Origin: Candidatus Limiplasma pullicola | GTDB taxonomy: Bacteria > Bacillota > Clostridia > Christensenellales > Aristaeellaceae | Assembly (NCBI GenBank): GCA_018710985.1 | Contig: DVIV01000033.1 | Span: 1 to 64,000, forward strand | DNA length: 64,000 bases | Direction: 5' to 3' | In this document: positions 27,195 to 44,213 of the stretch, in pieces | Layout of the letters: each line of letters starts with the position of its first letter | Numbering within the stretch: the first letter of the stretch is position 1 | The notes under the pieces: model-generated | What the model was told of the DNA's origin: nothing | Seen by the model: the letters and a program-made list of their open reading frames with translations, nothing else | The model's database searches: none | Translations under genes and position numbers: made by a program

Positions 27195-27233
27195 CCCATG
27201 CGTATTGACACATGGGCTAAAAGGCGCTATAAT
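27195..27233 (+). promoter_or_regulatory. Consensus promoter of rpoBC with overlapping dyad
   Basis: TTGACA (27205-27210), 17-base spacer, TATAAT (27228-27233): a perfect match to the housekeeping consensus. CCCATG (27195-27200) and CATGGG (27211-27216) form an inverted repeat that straddles the -35, a possible operator. The 5' untranslated region (~27240-27405, no gene) contains a stem formed by GGCGCAAAAA and TTTTTTGCC at about 27304-27338. Confidence 0.92.
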
Positions 27234-27405
27234 TTAAACTTGCATCAGTATCGTTACTGTGCGAAGCCGCGCCCGTCCGTTGTTGAGTATTGTACATGCC
27301 CCGGCGCAAAAATGCAACAGGAAATTTTTTGCCCGGGCACAGGGGAGAGGGACGCGGCTTTCGCAGCGGATACGCTTGCGAGGAACATAAGGGGTGATGG
27401 CATTT

Positions 27406-31158
<3,753 letters not shown>

Positions 31159-31197
31159 TCCGTTCCCCCCTGACAGACCGAAAGGGAGTGCCGCGTT

Positions 31198-34761
<3,564 letters not shown>

Positions 34762-34763
34762 GA

Positions 34764-34803
34764 GCGTCGGAAAAGCTCGCAAGCGGTCGGCTTTTCGCCA
34801 CGC
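34764..34803 (+). repeat. Solo degenerate A-module hairpin after rpoC
   Basis: GCGTCGGAAAAG ... CTTTTCGCCACGC, a worn copy of module A, directly after the rpoC stop and before the terminator. Confidence 0.6.
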
Positions 34804-34805
34804 TG

Positions 34806-34836
34806 CCCCCGCCCCCGTCAGGGTGCGGGGGTTTTT
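34806..34836 (+). terminator. Terminator of rpoBC
   Basis: CCCCCGC (34806-34812) pairs with GCGGGGG (34825-34831), then five T. The -35 of the next promoter begins two bases later. Confidence 0.85.
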
Positions 34837-34837
34837 C

Positions 34838-34867
34838 TTGTGCAAAAACGGGGTTTCGTGCTATAAT
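34838..34867 (+). promoter_or_regulatory. Promoter of the topoisomerase operon
   Basis: TTGTGC, 18-base spacer ending in TGC, TATAAT at 34862-34867 (extended -10). It abuts the rpoC terminator. Confidence 0.75.
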
Positions 34868-34928
34868 AAAGTGTTGCGTTGCATGCCTTTTTGCATGTGC
34901 GCGCCAATCCGCCAAGGGGTGAAATGCA

Positions 34929-36941
34929 TTGACCAACCATTACGACGCGCGAAACATTCAGGTGCTGGAAGGGCTGGACGCGGTGCGCATGCGGCCCGGC
35001 ATGTACATCGGCTCGACCGGCGCGCGCGGGCTGCACCACATGCTGTGGGAGATTGTGGACAATTCCATCGACGAGGCCATGGCCGGCTTTGCCACGCGCG
35101 TGGACGTGACGCTGGGCCGCGACGGGTCGGTGACCGTTGAGGACAACGGGCGGGGCATGCCCGTCGATATCCACCCGACCATGGGGGTATCCGGCGTGGA
35201 GGTGATCTACACCAAGCTGCACGCGGGCGGCAAGTTTAACAGCGAGAACTACGCCTATTCCGGCGGCCTGCACGGCGTGGGCGCGAGCGTGGTCAACGCC
35301 CTGAGCCGCTGGGTGGAGGTGGACGTGTGCCGCGACTTTCAGCACTGGCACATCCGCTTTGAAAGCGCGTGGGACGAGAAGGAGAAGAAGATCGTGGCCG
35401 GGCGCGCGACGGGGCCGCTCACGCTGGTGGGCAACACCAAAGAGCGCGGCTCGCGGGTGCGCTTTCTGCCGGACGACCGCGTGTTTGAGACGGTCCGGTT
35501 CAACGCCGAGACCGTATCGCGCCGCCTGCGCGAGCTGGCGTATCTGAACCGCGGGCTGACGATCACGTTTCTGGACGAGCGCGAGCCGCAGGACGAGGGC
35601 GACGCGGGCGAGGGGCCCCGCGCCCCGGAGCGCGAGGTGTACCGCTTTGACGGCGGGCTGGTCGATTATGTGCGCTACCTCAACGCCGACAAGACCCCCC
35701 TGCACGACGAGCCGATCTATCTGGCCGGGCAGCGGGAGGACGTGATCTTCCGCGTGGCGATTCAGTACACCGACAGCTACACCGAAAACGTGTTTTCCTA
35801 CGTCAACAACATCCCCACCGCCGAGGGCGGCACGCACGAGACGGGCTTCAAGGCCGCCTACACCAAGGTGATGAACGACTTCGCGCGAAGGCTGGGCGCG
35901 CTTAAGGACAGGGACGCGAACCTCAGCGGCGACGATTTCCGCGAGGGCATGACCGCCGTGATGCTGGCGATGGTCAAAAACCCGCAGTTCGAGGGGCAGA
36001 CCAAGGGGAAGCTGGGCAACACGGAGGTGCGCCCGCTGGTGGAGGCGATTCTCACGCAGCAGCTGACGGCGTATTTCGAGGACCTCAAGCATCAGGATCT
36101 GGCCCAGCAGATCATCGAAAAGGCGGTGCGGGCGGCGAAGGTGCGCGAGGCCGCGCGCAAGGCCCGCGACGTGGCGCGCACGCGCAGCGCGCTGGAGGCC
36201 GCGCCGCTGGTGGGCAAGCTCTCCAGCTGCACGGGGCGAAGGCCGGAGCAGAACGAACTGTTCATCGTGGAGGGCGACAGCGCGGGCGGCAGCGCCAAGC
36301 AGGGGCGCGACCGGCGGTTCCAGGCGATTCTGCCGCTGCGCGGAAAGCCGCTGAACGCCGAGAAAAAGCGCCTTGATCAGGTGCTTGGCAACGAGGAGTT
36401 CCGCTCCATCATCACCGCGCTGGGCACGAACATCGACGAGAGCTTCTCGCTCGCCTCGCTCAAGTACCACAAGGTCATCATCCTCTCCGACGCTGACCAG
36501 GACGGCGCGCACATCCGCGCCATTCTGCTGACCTTCTTCTACCGCTACATGAAGGAGCTCATCACCGAGGGGCATGTGTACATCGGCATGCCGCCGCTCT
36601 ACAAGGTGCAAAGGGGCAACAGGGTGCAATACGCCTACGACGACGCGGAGCTTCGAAAGCTCACGCGCGGGCAGACCAAGGGCTACACCCTCCAGCGCTA
36701 CAAGGGCCTGGGCGAGATGAACCCCGAGCAGCTCTGGCAGACCACCATGGACCCCGAACAGCGAAAGCTGATGCGGGTGAGCATCGAGGACGCGGCGCAG
36801 GCCGAGCGGCTCGTGACCATTTTGATGGGGGACAAGGTGGAGCCGCGCAGGCAGTACATCAGCCAGCACGCCAACTTTAACCGCGAGGACCGCTTCGAGG
36901 CCCTCGGCGGCGGCGCGGGCGAAGGGAGGGAAAGCCGTTGA
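34929..36941 (+). CDS. Type IIA DNA topoisomerase subunit B (GyrB/ParE)
   Basis: 670 residues. GHKL ATPase domain with [25 protein letters not shown] and [15 protein letters not shown]; transducer; TOPRIM with [19 protein letters not shown] and [12 protein letters not shown]-terminal [13 protein letters not shown]. The TTG start at 34929 follows AAGGGGTG. Couples ATP hydrolysis to strand passage with the downstream A subunit. Whether the pair is gyrase or topoisomerase IV is left open because the partner lacks a normally placed GyrA box. Confidence 0.93.
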   Translation: MTNHYDARNIQVLEGLDAVRMRPGMYIGSTGARGLHHMLWEIVDNSIDEAMAGFATRVDVTLGRDGSVTVEDNGRGMPVDIHPTMGVSGVEVIYTKLHAGGKFNSENYAYSGGLHGVGASVVNALSRWVEVDVCRDFQHWHIRFESAWDEKEKKIVAGRATGPLTLVGNTKERGSRVRFLPDDRVFETVRFNAETVSRRLRELAYLNRGLTITFLDEREPQDEGDAGEGPRAPEREVYRFDGGLVDYVRYLNADKTPLHDEPIYLAGQREDVIFRVAIQYTDSYTENVFSYVNNIPTAEGGTHETGFKAAYTKVMNDFARRLGALKDRDANLSGDDFREGMTAVMLAMVKNPQFEGQTKGKLGNTEVRPLVEAILTQQLTAYFEDLKHQDLAQQIIEKAVRAAKVREAARKARDVARTRSALEAAPLVGKLSSCTGRRPEQNELFIVEGDSAGGSAKQGRDRRFQAILPLRGKPLNAEKKRLDQVLGNEEFRSIITALGTNIDESFSLASLKYHKVIILSDADQDGAHIRAILLTFFYRYMKELITEGHVYIGMPPLYKVQRGNRVQYAYDDAELRKLTRGQTKGYTLQRYKGLGEMNPEQLWQTTMDPEQRKLMRVSIEDAAQAERLVTILMGDKVEPRRQYISQHANFNREDRFEALGGGAGEGRESR

Positions 36942-39418
36942 GCCGCAGGCAGGACGACCGTCCGCCCATCGGGGTGGACCACAACATCATCGTATCGCCC
37001 ATGGAGGAGGTCATGCACAACAGCATGATCCCCTACGCCGAGCACGTCATCATGGAGCGCGCCGTCCCCCGCGTGGAGGACGGGCTCAAGCCCGTGCAGC
37101 GGCGCATCCTCTTTACCATGAACGAGCTGGCCATCGGCCCCGATACGCCGCACCGCAAGTGCGCGCGCATCGTGGGCGACTGCCTGGGCAAATACCACCC
37201 GCACGGCGACAGCTCGGTCTACGAGGCGCTGGTGCGCATGGCGCAGGATTTCAGCATGCGCGGGCCGCTGGTGGACGGCCACGGCAACTTCGGCAGCGTG
37301 GACGGCGACGGCGCGGCCGCCATGCGCTACACCGAGGCGCGCATGACCCCGCTGGCGGTGGAGATGCTGCGCGACATTGACAAGGACACCGTGCCCTTCC
37401 GGCTCAACTTCGACGACACCCTCAAGGAGCCGGACATGCTGCCCGCGAGCTTCCCGAATCTTTTGGTCAACGGGGCGAGCGGCATCGCCGTGGGCCTTGC
37501 GACCAACATCCCGCCGCACAACCTGCGCGAGATCATCGAGGCCACGGCGGCGCAGATCGACAACCCCGACATTTCGCTGGACGAACTGATGAAGCTGGTG
37601 CCGGGGCCGGACTTCCCCACCGGGGGCGTGCTCATCGACACGCCGGAGCTGCGCGCCGCCTACGAGACGGGGCGCGGCAAGCTCACGCTGCGCGCCCGCA
37701 CGCACATCGAGGACGGGCCCGCCGGGCGAAAGCTGATCGTCATCACCGAGATTCCCTATCAGGTGAACAAGGCGGCGATGCTGGAGAAGATCCTCAAGCT
37801 CAGCGAGGAGAAAAAGGCCGCGCTGGGCTGCATCTACGACATCCGCGACGAGAGCGACCGCACCGGCATGCGCGCCGTGATCGAGCTTAGAAAGGACGCC
37901 GACGTCGAAAAGGTGCTCTCCTACCTGCTCAAGTACAGCGAATTGCAGGTCACCTTCGGGGTGAACATGGTGGCCATCGCCGACGGCAAGCCGCGCCTGC
38001 TTTCGCTCCGGCGCGCCATCGGCTACTACATCCGCCACCGCAAGAACGTCGTGACCGCCCGCACCCGCTACGAGCTGGACCGCGCGCTCGCCCGCGCCCA
38101 CATCCTCGAAGGCCTGATGGTCGCGGTGGACAACCTGGACGAGGTGATCGCCCTCATCCGAAAGAGCGAGAACCCCAGGGCCGCCAAGGCCGGGCTGATG
38201 GAGCGCTTCGCCCTGTCGGACGCGCAGGCGCAGGCCATTTTGGACATGCGGCTTCAGCGGCTGACGAACCTCGAAATTCTGGCGCTGCGCAAGGAGTACG
38301 CGGACCTCAAGAAGCGCATCGCCGAGCTGGAGGCCATCCTCGCCAGCGAAAAAAAGCTCATGAACGTGATCAAGAAGGAGCTGCGCGCCGTGGCCGAGCG
38401 CTACGGCGACGAGCGCCGCACCGAGATCGCCCGCGCGGGCGACGTGGTGGAGGCTGCGGCCAGGGAGGAGATTCTCGCCGAGGACGCGCTGGTCACCTAT
38501 TCGCGCGCGGGGCTGCTTCGGCGCGTGTACCCGCCGCGGGCGCGGCGGCAGGCGGCGGAGGAGGGCGCGGAGGAAGCGCCGCTCTACCGCTTCGACACGC
38601 AGACCGACCATACGCTCTACTTCTTCACCGACCGGGGCAACTGCTACCCCTTGAGCGTGGCGGCCCTGCCGGAGATGAAGCCCAGGGACCGCGGCGCGCT
38701 GCTAAACGGCGTTTTGGCGGGCCTTGAGGAGAACGAAACCCCGGTGAACATCCTGTGCATGAGGCCCTCGGAGCTGGCCTCCGCGCCGGACCTGCTGTTC
38801 GTGACGCGAAAGGGGCAGGTGAAGCGCACGGCCGCGGCGGAGTACGACGTCAGGCGCGCGAAGTTCGCCGCGCTCACGCTGCGCGAGGGCGACGCGGTCA
38901 TGGGCGTTTTGCCGCTGGACGCGGCGGCGGACGTGCTCCTCATCAGCCGCAGCGGCATGAGCGTGCGCTTCCATGCCGACGGCGTGCCCGCGCAGGGCCG
39001 CACGGCGGGCGGCGTGAAGGGCATGACCCTCGAACCCGGCGACGCGGTGCTCTGGTCGGGCCAGCCGCAGGCCGCGGATCAGGTGTTTCTGATGACCGAG
39101 CGCGGATTTGCCAAGCGCGTGCTCTACATGGACTTTGAGCCGCAGGCGCGCGGCGGCAAGGGCGTGAAGGCCTTCTATTTCAACAAGAGCGGCTCCAACG
39201 GGACCTGCGTGGCGGGCGCGGCGCTCCTTGCGGGCGACGGCGCGGGCGCGCAGGTGCGCGTGGAGCAGCGCATCAGCCCGCCGACGGCGCTCATGGCGCA
39301 GGAGGCGCCCTTGCAGGGTAAGCAGGATAAGGGCCTGCCGCTGGTGATGGCGCTGATGGACGACGTGGTGACGGCGGTGGAAGGCGCGGCGGAGAGCGGG
39401 GCGGAGGAAGGCGCGTGA
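36938..39418 (+). CDS. Type IIA DNA topoisomerase subunit A (GyrA/ParC)
   Basis: 826 residues. Quinolone region [19 protein letters not shown] keeps the sensitive-type Ser and an acidic residue; active-site Tyr in [10 protein letters not shown] at about 131. The C-terminal beta-pinwheel begins near 515, but its first blade lacks the GyrA box and instead has [12 protein letters not shown]; a GyrA-box-like QARGGKG appears only near residue 736, in a late blade. TTG start overlaps the B-subunit stop by 4 bases, GGGAGGG upstream. Confidence 0.93.
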   Translation: MSRRQDDRPPIGVDHNIIVSPMEEVMHNSMIPYAEHVIMERAVPRVEDGLKPVQRRILFTMNELAIGPDTPHRKCARIVGDCLGKYHPHGDSSVYEALVRMAQDFSMRGPLVDGHGNFGSVDGDGAAAMRYTEARMTPLAVEMLRDIDKDTVPFRLNFDDTLKEPDMLPASFPNLLVNGASGIAVGLATNIPPHNLREIIEATAAQIDNPDISLDELMKLVPGPDFPTGGVLIDTPELRAAYETGRGKLTLRARTHIEDGPAGRKLIVITEIPYQVNKAAMLEKILKLSEEKKAALGCIYDIRDESDRTGMRAVIELRKDADVEKVLSYLLKYSELQVTFGVNMVAIADGKPRLLSLRRAIGYYIRHRKNVVTARTRYELDRALARAHILEGLMVAVDNLDEVIALIRKSENPRAAKAGLMERFALSDAQAQAILDMRLQRLTNLEILALRKEYADLKKRIAELEAILASEKKLMNVIKKELRAVAERYGDERRTEIARAGDVVEAAAREEILAEDALVTYSRAGLLRRVYPPRARRQAAEEGAEEAPLYRFDTQTDHTLYFFTDRGNCYPLSVAALPEMKPRDRGALLNGVLAGLEENETPVNILCMRPSELASAPDLLFVTRKGQVKRTAAAEYDVRRAKFAALTLREGDAVMGVLPLDAAADVLLISRSGMSVRFHADGVPAQGRTAGGVKGMTLEPGDAVLWSGQPQAADQVFLMTERGFAKRVLYMDFEPQARGGKGVKAFYFNKSGSNGTCVAGAALLAGDGAGAQVRVEQRISPPTALMAQEAPLQGKQDKGLPLVMALMDDVVTAVEGAAESGAEEGA

Positions 39419-39473
39419 GGCGTGAGGCCGGCGCGCGGGCCAGCCCCCCGGCCCGGAGAAAGGACGGAATGCG

Positions 39474-39995
39474 ATGATACGCAGGGCGCGGGCGGAGGAC
39501 GTGGACGCGGCGGCGCGCATCTATGAGGCGCTGCTGGACCGGGAGGAAGCCGGGCAGGGCGCGACGAACTGGAAGCGGGGCGTCTATCCCACGCGGGCGA
39601 CGGCGCGGCGCGCCATGGAGGCGGGCTGGCTGTACGTCAGGGAGGACGGCGCGGGCGGCATCTGCGCGAGCATGATCTTAAACCACGAGCAGCCGCCCTG
39701 CTACCTCGGCGCGGACTGGCGCGTGCCCGCCGCGCCGGAAAACGTGCTGGTGCTGCACACGCTTTGCGTGGACCCATCCTGCGCCGGGCGGGGCATCGGC
39801 CGGGAGATGGTGCGCTTCGCGCTCTCCCGCGCGCGGGAGACGGGCATGCGCGCCGTGCGGCTGGACACCTACGAGGGCAACGCCCCGGCGCGGGCGCTGT
39901 ACGCGGGGCTGGGATTCCGCCTCGCGGGGCGCGCCGACGTGCTGCACGAGGGCGTGATCCCGGAGACGCTGGTGCTGTTTGAAAAAGAGGTATAA
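39474..39995 (+). CDS. GNAT-family N-acetyltransferase
   Basis: 173 residues. GNAT fold with LHTLCVDPSCAGRGIGREM (acetyl-CoA loop RGIG) and the C-terminal RLDTYEGNAPARALYAGLGF. Acceptor unknown. GAAAGGACGG precedes the ATG, 55 bases after the topoisomerase gene, so it may be cotranscribed. Ends at a strong hairpin at 39999. Confidence 0.88.
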   Translation: MIRRARAEDVDAAARIYEALLDREEAGQGATNWKRGVYPTRATARRAMEAGWLYVREDGAGGICASMILNHEQPPCYLGADWRVPAAPENVLVLHTLCVDPSCAGRGIGREMVRFALSRARETGMRAVRLDTYEGNAPARALYAGLGFRLAGRADVLHEGVIPETLVLFEKEV

Positions 39996-39998
39996 AAG

Positions 39999-40030
39999 GA
40001 GGCGCGGGAGCGGCATGGCTCCCGCGCCTC
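39999..40030. terminator. Bidirectional terminator hairpin
   Basis: Perfect 13-bp stem GAGGCGCGGGAGC / GCTCCCGCGCCTC between convergent genes; on the minus strand it is followed by CTTTTATACC, on the plus strand by GGCTTTG. Confidence 0.75.
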
Positions 40031-40062
40031 GGCTTTGTATCCGGCCGGGTTTTTTCGACGCG

Positions 40063-41040
40063 CTAGCGGTATTCCCCGATGATCCGGTGGCTCAGCCACA
40101 GGTCCGGGTCGTCCTGGGCGAGGGCCCACATCAGCTTGCAGACGGCGGCCTCGGTGGTCATGTCCGCGCCGCCCCGCACAAGCGAGGCGCCCAGGCCGCT
40201 GGCCACCTCGTAGAGGCCCAGGTCGGCCTTTTCGTAGAGGCACTGGCTGACCACCAGCACGCGCACGCCGCTTTTGGCGAGGGCGTCCAGCGCGCGCACG
40301 AGGTTGCGGCGGATGTAGTGCAGGCCGCCCAGACCGAACGCCTCGATGACCAGCCCGCGATAGCCCGCCTCCCGGACGAAGCGCAGCACGTCCGGCGAGG
40401 TGCCGGGGACGAGCTTGAGCAGAAACACGCGCGGGTCGATGCCGTCCCGAAGGGGCAGGTCCTCCGCGCCGGGCGGCGGGGTATAGGCCTGCGGATGGTC
40501 GAAGTGCACGCCCTCCACGTCGAAATGGCCCGCCAGCGGCGCGTTGACGCTGGAGAACGCGTCCATGGAGGTGGTGTGCGTCTTGACGCAGCGAACGCCG
40601 GAGATCAGCCGGTCGCCGAAGCACACGTACACCCCGCCCACGCCCGCCTGCGCCGCCGCGAAGGCGCGCAGGAGGTTGAGCCGCGCGTCGGTCAGGGGAT
40701 GGTCCAGCGGCAGCTGCGAGCCGGTGAGGATCACGGGCTTTCGCTCGCCCGCCAGCATGAACGACAGCGCCGCCGCCGTGTAGGCCATGGTGTCGGTGCC
40801 GTGGGTGATCACCACGCCGTCGCTGGCCCTGAGCGCCTCGTGCGCCGCGCGGGCCAGCGCGCGCCATTCCTCCGGCTGCACGTTGCTGGAATCGAGGGTG
40901 AACACGTCCCGCGCGCGCACGGGCGCGGGCGCGGCGGGGCCGAGCGCGCGCAGCAGGTCCGCCGCGCCCAGCGTGGGCTCCAGCCCGTTCTTGCCGGGCG
41001 TGCACGCGATGGTGCCGCCCGTGGCCAGCAAAGTCAGCAT
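40063..41040 (-). CDS. L-asparaginase
   Basis: 325 residues. Hydrolyses asparagine to aspartate and ammonia. Both catalytic Thr motifs are present: LLATGGTIACT at the N-terminus and ITHGTDTMAYTA around residue 85, plus GSQLPLDHPLTDARLNL. There is no signal peptide, so it is probably cytosolic (type I-like). ATG at 41040 with GGAGGGACG upstream; the very long N-terminal extension in the open frame runs through a G-rich tandem array and is not real. Confidence 0.93.
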   Translation of the reverse strand: MLTLLATGGTIACTPGKNGLEPTLGAADLLRALGPAAPAPVRARDVFTLDSSNVQPEEWRALARAAHEALRASDGVVITHGTDTMAYTAAALSFMLAGERKPVILTGSQLPLDHPLTDARLNLLRAFAAAQAGVGGVYVCFGDRLISGVRCVKTHTTSMDAFSSVNAPLAGHFDVEGVHFDHPQAYTPPPGAEDLPLRDGIDPRVFLLKLVPGTSPDVLRFVREAGYRGLVIEAFGLGGLHYIRRNLVRALDALAKSGVRVLVVSQCLYEKADLGLYEVASGLGASLVRGGADMTTEAAVCKLMWALAQDDPDLWLSHRIIGEYR

Positions 41041-41390
41041 GGTACGTCCCTCCGGGGGCGCCGCGGGGTGCGCGGCGCGGAATGATGGGGGATGCGTGGG
41101 ATGCGCGGAGTGGTGCGCCCGCGGGGCGCGCGGATTGCGCGGATGGCGCGCAGCGCCCGCCGCGGGGTGCGCGGATTGCGCGGAACGCGCGCGGGGAGCC
41201 GCCGCAGGGCGCGCGGGATGCGCGCGGGGCGCGGGCGCAGGGTACGCAAGGTATGCGGAGCGCGCGGGGTGCGCGCGGGGCGCGGGGCGCACGGAGCGCG
41301 GGGGGCGCAGGGTACGCGGGGCGCACGGGATGCGCGGATGGCGCGCAGCGCCCGCCGCGGGGCGCGCCGCCTGTCGCCGGAACGGCGAAA
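41041..41390. repeat. G-rich tandem/direct repeat array
   Basis: No gene. Short phrases GCGCGGATTGCGCGGA, GGGGTGCGCG and GGGTACGC recur throughout. A ~36-base segment (GCGCGGATGGCGCGCAGCG then CCCGCCGCGGGG) occurs at ~41126 and again at ~41330. In character it is like 18516-18873. Confidence 0.7.
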
Positions 41391-41421
41391 GGCCCGCCGG
41401 AATGCCGCGCGGGCCTTTTTT
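41391..41421. terminator. Terminator hairpin after nrdG
   Basis: GGCCCGC (41391-41397) pairs with GCGGGCC (41409-41415); six T follow on the plus strand and TTTCGCC on the minus strand. It lies 8 bases beyond the nrdG stop. Confidence 0.7.
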
Positions 41422-41422
41422 G

Positions 41423-41941
41423 CTACCACTCCGGCGGGGTGTAGCGCACGATTTCGCCCGCGGCACGGGTTTTGGCAAGGTCGATCAGGCGCTGGTTGCG
41501 GCTGCCGCAAAAGTCCAGCTCCAGCGAGCGCTCGCTTAGCACGAACGGACCGTCCACCAGCACGTCGGTGGCCTTGAGCAGCGCGGCCACGTCGGGGTCC
41601 GAGGCGGCCATGTCCAGCAGCTTTTCGTAGGTGTAGCCGGTGTAGGTCCACACGTTCAGGCCCCGCGCGCGCGCGCGCCGCGCCAGCTCCGCGCACGCCG
41701 CCGCCTGGCAGAACGGCTCGCCCCCGGTGAGGGTCACGCCGTCCAGCAGGGGGTTTTTGGAAAACTTCGCTTCCACGTCGTCGAGGGTATAGACGGTGCC
41801 CGCGTCAAAGTCGTGGCTGCCGGGATTGTGGCAGCCGGGGCAGTGATGCGGGCATCCCTGCGTGAAAATCGACGTGCGAAAGCCCGGCCCGTCCACGATG
41901 GAATCGGTCACCAGGCCGTAGAGGCGGATGGTATCAGTCAT
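41423..41941 (-). CDS. nrdG: Anaerobic ribonucleotide reductase activating protein
   Basis: 172 residues. Radical-SAM activase that installs the glycyl radical on NrdD. FTQGCPHHCPGCHNPGS supplies the CxxxCxxC cluster motif; TLTGGEPF is the SAM-binding GGE motif. nrdD is not adjacent. Its start overlaps the small Cys-rich gene (41934) by 8 bases, tying it to the feo transcript, which is unusual: an Fe-S activase placed behind an iron transporter. Confidence 0.93.
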   Translation of the reverse strand: MTDTIRLYGLVTDSIVDGPGFRTSIFTQGCPHHCPGCHNPGSHDFDAGTVYTLDDVEAKFSKNPLLDGVTLTGGEPFCQAAACAELARRARARGLNVWTYTGYTYEKLLDMAASDPDVAALLKATDVLVDGPFVLSERSLELDFCGSRNQRLIDLAKTRAAGEIVRYTPPEW

Positions 41942-42095
41942 GTGAATCGTCTCCCCGTTGGGTTTTGCAGGAGCCGGCGCAAGGGCACCCGGCGCAGCCG
42001 CCGCCGCACCCGCGCCGCCGCCGCAGGCGCAAAAGCGCCCACGCGGCCCACGCCAGCAGCGCGATGAGAATCAGGATATCCAACACAAGGCCCAT
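41934..42095 (-). CDS. FeoB-associated Cys-rich membrane protein
   Basis: 53 residues: one membrane segment (MGLVLDILILIALLAWAAW), a basic stretch LRRRRG, then six Cys in CGGGCAGCPCAGSC. This is the pattern of FeoB-associated small Cys-rich proteins in Firmicutes, thought to aid ferrous iron uptake. GAGGAGGCG overlaps the FeoB stop, and the gene lies 12 bases after feoB. It overlaps nrdG by 8 bases. Confidence 0.9.
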   Translation of the reverse strand: MGLVLDILILIALLAWAAWALLRLRRRRGCGGGCAGCPCAGSCKTQRGDDSHD

Positions 42096-42107
42096 GTTCG
42101 CGCCTCC

Positions 42108-44213
42108 TCAGCCAAGGCCCAGAAGCCGCCCCACCTGGTACACCAGCGTGGCCGCGCCCCAGGCCAGCAGCGTCTGCCCCGCCACGGCGAGGGTGGCCAG
42201 ACGGCCGCTCTCCATCTCGCGGCGCATGGCGGCATAGGCCGCCACGCAGGGCATGTAGAGCAAAACGAAGGTCAGGAACGAAACCGCCTGCAGCACCGTG
42301 GGGAACACCGCGTGCAGGGCGGTGACCATCTGCGCGCTGTCGGGGTCCACGCCGGCCAGCACGCTCAGGGTGCTGACGACGCTTTCCTTGGCCATCACGC
42401 CGGTGAGCACGGCGGTGGACGCCTCCACCGAGCCAAAGCCCGCCGGGACGAACACCGGCGCGATGGCCCCGGCGATCACGCCCAGCATGCTGTGCGCCAT
42501 GTCGGGCGCGGGGGCGAGGGTGAAGGTGAAGTGCTGCAAAAACCACACGACCATGGTGGCCAGGAAGATGACGGTGAAGGCGCGCTTTAGGAAATCGCCG
42601 GCCTTGTCCCACAGCTGCCGGGCCACGTTGCGCGGGGCGGGCAGGCGGTAGGCGGGCAATTCCATGATGAAGGGCGCGGCGTCGCCGTGGAAGGCGGTAT
42701 GCTTGAGAATCAGCCCCACGACGATGGAAACCGCAACGCCCGTGAGATAGAATGCGCTCATCACCAGCACCTGATGCCCGTCAAAGAACGCGCGGGTAAA
42801 GAGCGCGTAGATGGGCACCTTGGCCCCGCAGCTCATGAAGGGCGTCAGGAGGATGGTGAAGCGCCGGTCGCGCTGGTTGTTCATGCTGCGGGCGCTCATC
42901 ACGGCGGGCACCGTGCAGCCAAAGCCCATCATCATGGGGATGAAGGCGCGGCCGTTGAGGCCGAGCTTTCGAAGCGGCTTATCCATGAGGAACGCCGCGC
43001 GGGCCATATAGCCGCTGTCCTCCAGAATGGACAGGAGCAAGAACAAAAGCAGGATCGTGGGCAGGAACGAAAGCACGCTCCCCACGCCCGTGAGCGCGCC
43101 GTCCACCAGCAGGCTTCGCACCCAGCCGGCCACGCCCCAGCCCGCCAGCGCCGCGCCCAGCGCGTCCACGCCCCGCTGCACCAGCGCGGCGAACCCGTCC
43201 GCCAGCCACGCGCCAAACGGCCCGAAGGTGATGTAGAACACCAGCAGCATCATCAGAAGGAACACCGGAATCGCCAGCACCGGATGCGTCAGCACCCGGT
43301 CCAGCCGGTCGGTGAGCGTGTCGCCGTCCTCCTGGGCGCGCGTGTAGCAGGTGGAGAGCAGCTTTTCGATGAAGCGGTAGCGCGTGTCGGCCATCACCGC
43401 CGCGCGCTCCATGCCCACCTCCCGCTCCATGGCGGAGAGAATCTCCTCGATGATGTGGCGCGTGTCCTCGGAAAGGTCCAGCTCCTCCATCATGGGCGCG
43501 TCGCCCTCGAAGAGCTTGGTGGCCGCGTAGCGCGAGGTCATGCCGTGCGCCTGCGCCGGCTGCTCCACCAGATGCTGGATGGCGTGCAGCGCCTTGTGCG
43601 CCGCCCCGCCGCAGATGTCCAGCTTCGGCGGCAGGCGGTGGTTCTCCGCCGCGTCCATCGCCCGGCGCACCAGCTCGTCCAGGCCCTCGCCCCTGCGCGC
43701 GCAGATGGCCACCACCGGCACGCCCAGCCCCTTCTCCATGGCCGCCAGGTCGATGGCGTCGCCGTGGCTGCGCACCTCGTCCATCATGTTGAGGGCCACC
43801 ACCACGGGCCGCCCCAGCTGGAGCAGCTGCAGGGTCAGGTAGAGGTTTCGCTCGAGGTTGGTGGCGTCGACGATGTTGATGACCACGTCGGGCTTGTCGC
43901 GGACGATGAAGTTGCGGCTGACGATCTCCTCCATCGAATAGGGGCTGAGGGAGTAGATGCCGGGCAGATCGACGATGGTCACGTCCGAATACTTGTCCGG
44001 CACCGCCTGCCCGCTCTCGTGCGCGCGCCGGAGGCGCCGGGGCAGGCCCAGGTGGGTCTGCTGGCCGTGGTGGTGGTGCAGCATCGCGCCGGTCTTTTTT
44101 TCCACCGTCACGCCGGGCCAGTTGCCCACGTGCTGGCTGCTGCCGGTGAGCTGGTTGAAAAGGGTGGTTTTGCCGCTGTTCTGATTGCCTGCCAGAGCAA
44201 AGGTGTAATGCAT
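42108..44213 (-). CDS. feoB: Ferrous iron transporter FeoB
   Basis: 701 residues. N-terminal G domain with GNQNSGKTT (G1), DLPG (G3), NMMD (G4) and CARRGEG (G5); helical regulatory domain; then the polytopic transport domain with GFGCTVPAVMSAR and SCGAKVP in the two Gate repeats. Between switch I and DLPG there is an insertion of about 33 residues (~43-76) beginning AMLHHHHGQQTH, absent from typical FeoB. The ribosome site is weak (AAAGAGCG), and the 5' side faces a 766-base hairpin island instead of feoA. Confidence 0.96.
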   Translation of the reverse strand: MHYTFALAGNQNSGKTTLFNQLTGSSQHVGNWPGVTVEKKTGAMLHHHHGQQTHLGLPRRLRRAHESGQAVPDKYSDVTIVDLPGIYSLSPYSMEEIVSRNFIVRDKPDVVINIVDATNLERNLYLTLQLLQLGRPVVVALNMMDEVRSHGDAIDLAAMEKGLGVPVVAICARRGEGLDELVRRAMDAAENHRLPPKLDICGGAAHKALHAIQHLVEQPAQAHGMTSRYAATKLFEGDAPMMEELDLSEDTRHIIEEILSAMEREVGMERAAVMADTRYRFIEKLLSTCYTRAQEDGDTLTDRLDRVLTHPVLAIPVFLLMMLLVFYITFGPFGAWLADGFAALVQRGVDALGAALAGWGVAGWVRSLLVDGALTGVGSVLSFLPTILLLFLLLSILEDSGYMARAAFLMDKPLRKLGLNGRAFIPMMMGFGCTVPAVMSARSMNNQRDRRFTILLTPFMSCGAKVPIYALFTRAFFDGHQVLVMSAFYLTGVAVSIVVGLILKHTAFHGDAAPFIMELPAYRLPAPRNVARQLWDKAGDFLKRAFTVIFLATMVVWFLQHFTFTLAPAPDMAHSMLGVIAGAIAPVFVPAGFGSVEASTAVLTGVMAKESVVSTLSVLAGVDPDSAQMVTALHAVFPTVLQAVSFLTFVLLYMPCVAAYAAMRREMESGRLATLAVAGQTLLAWGAATLVYQVGRLLGLG

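Noticed and set aside
41041-41478. Long N-terminal extension of asparaginase
   Set aside because: Low-complexity repeat translation that overlaps nrdG; the conserved start with GGAGGG is at 41040.
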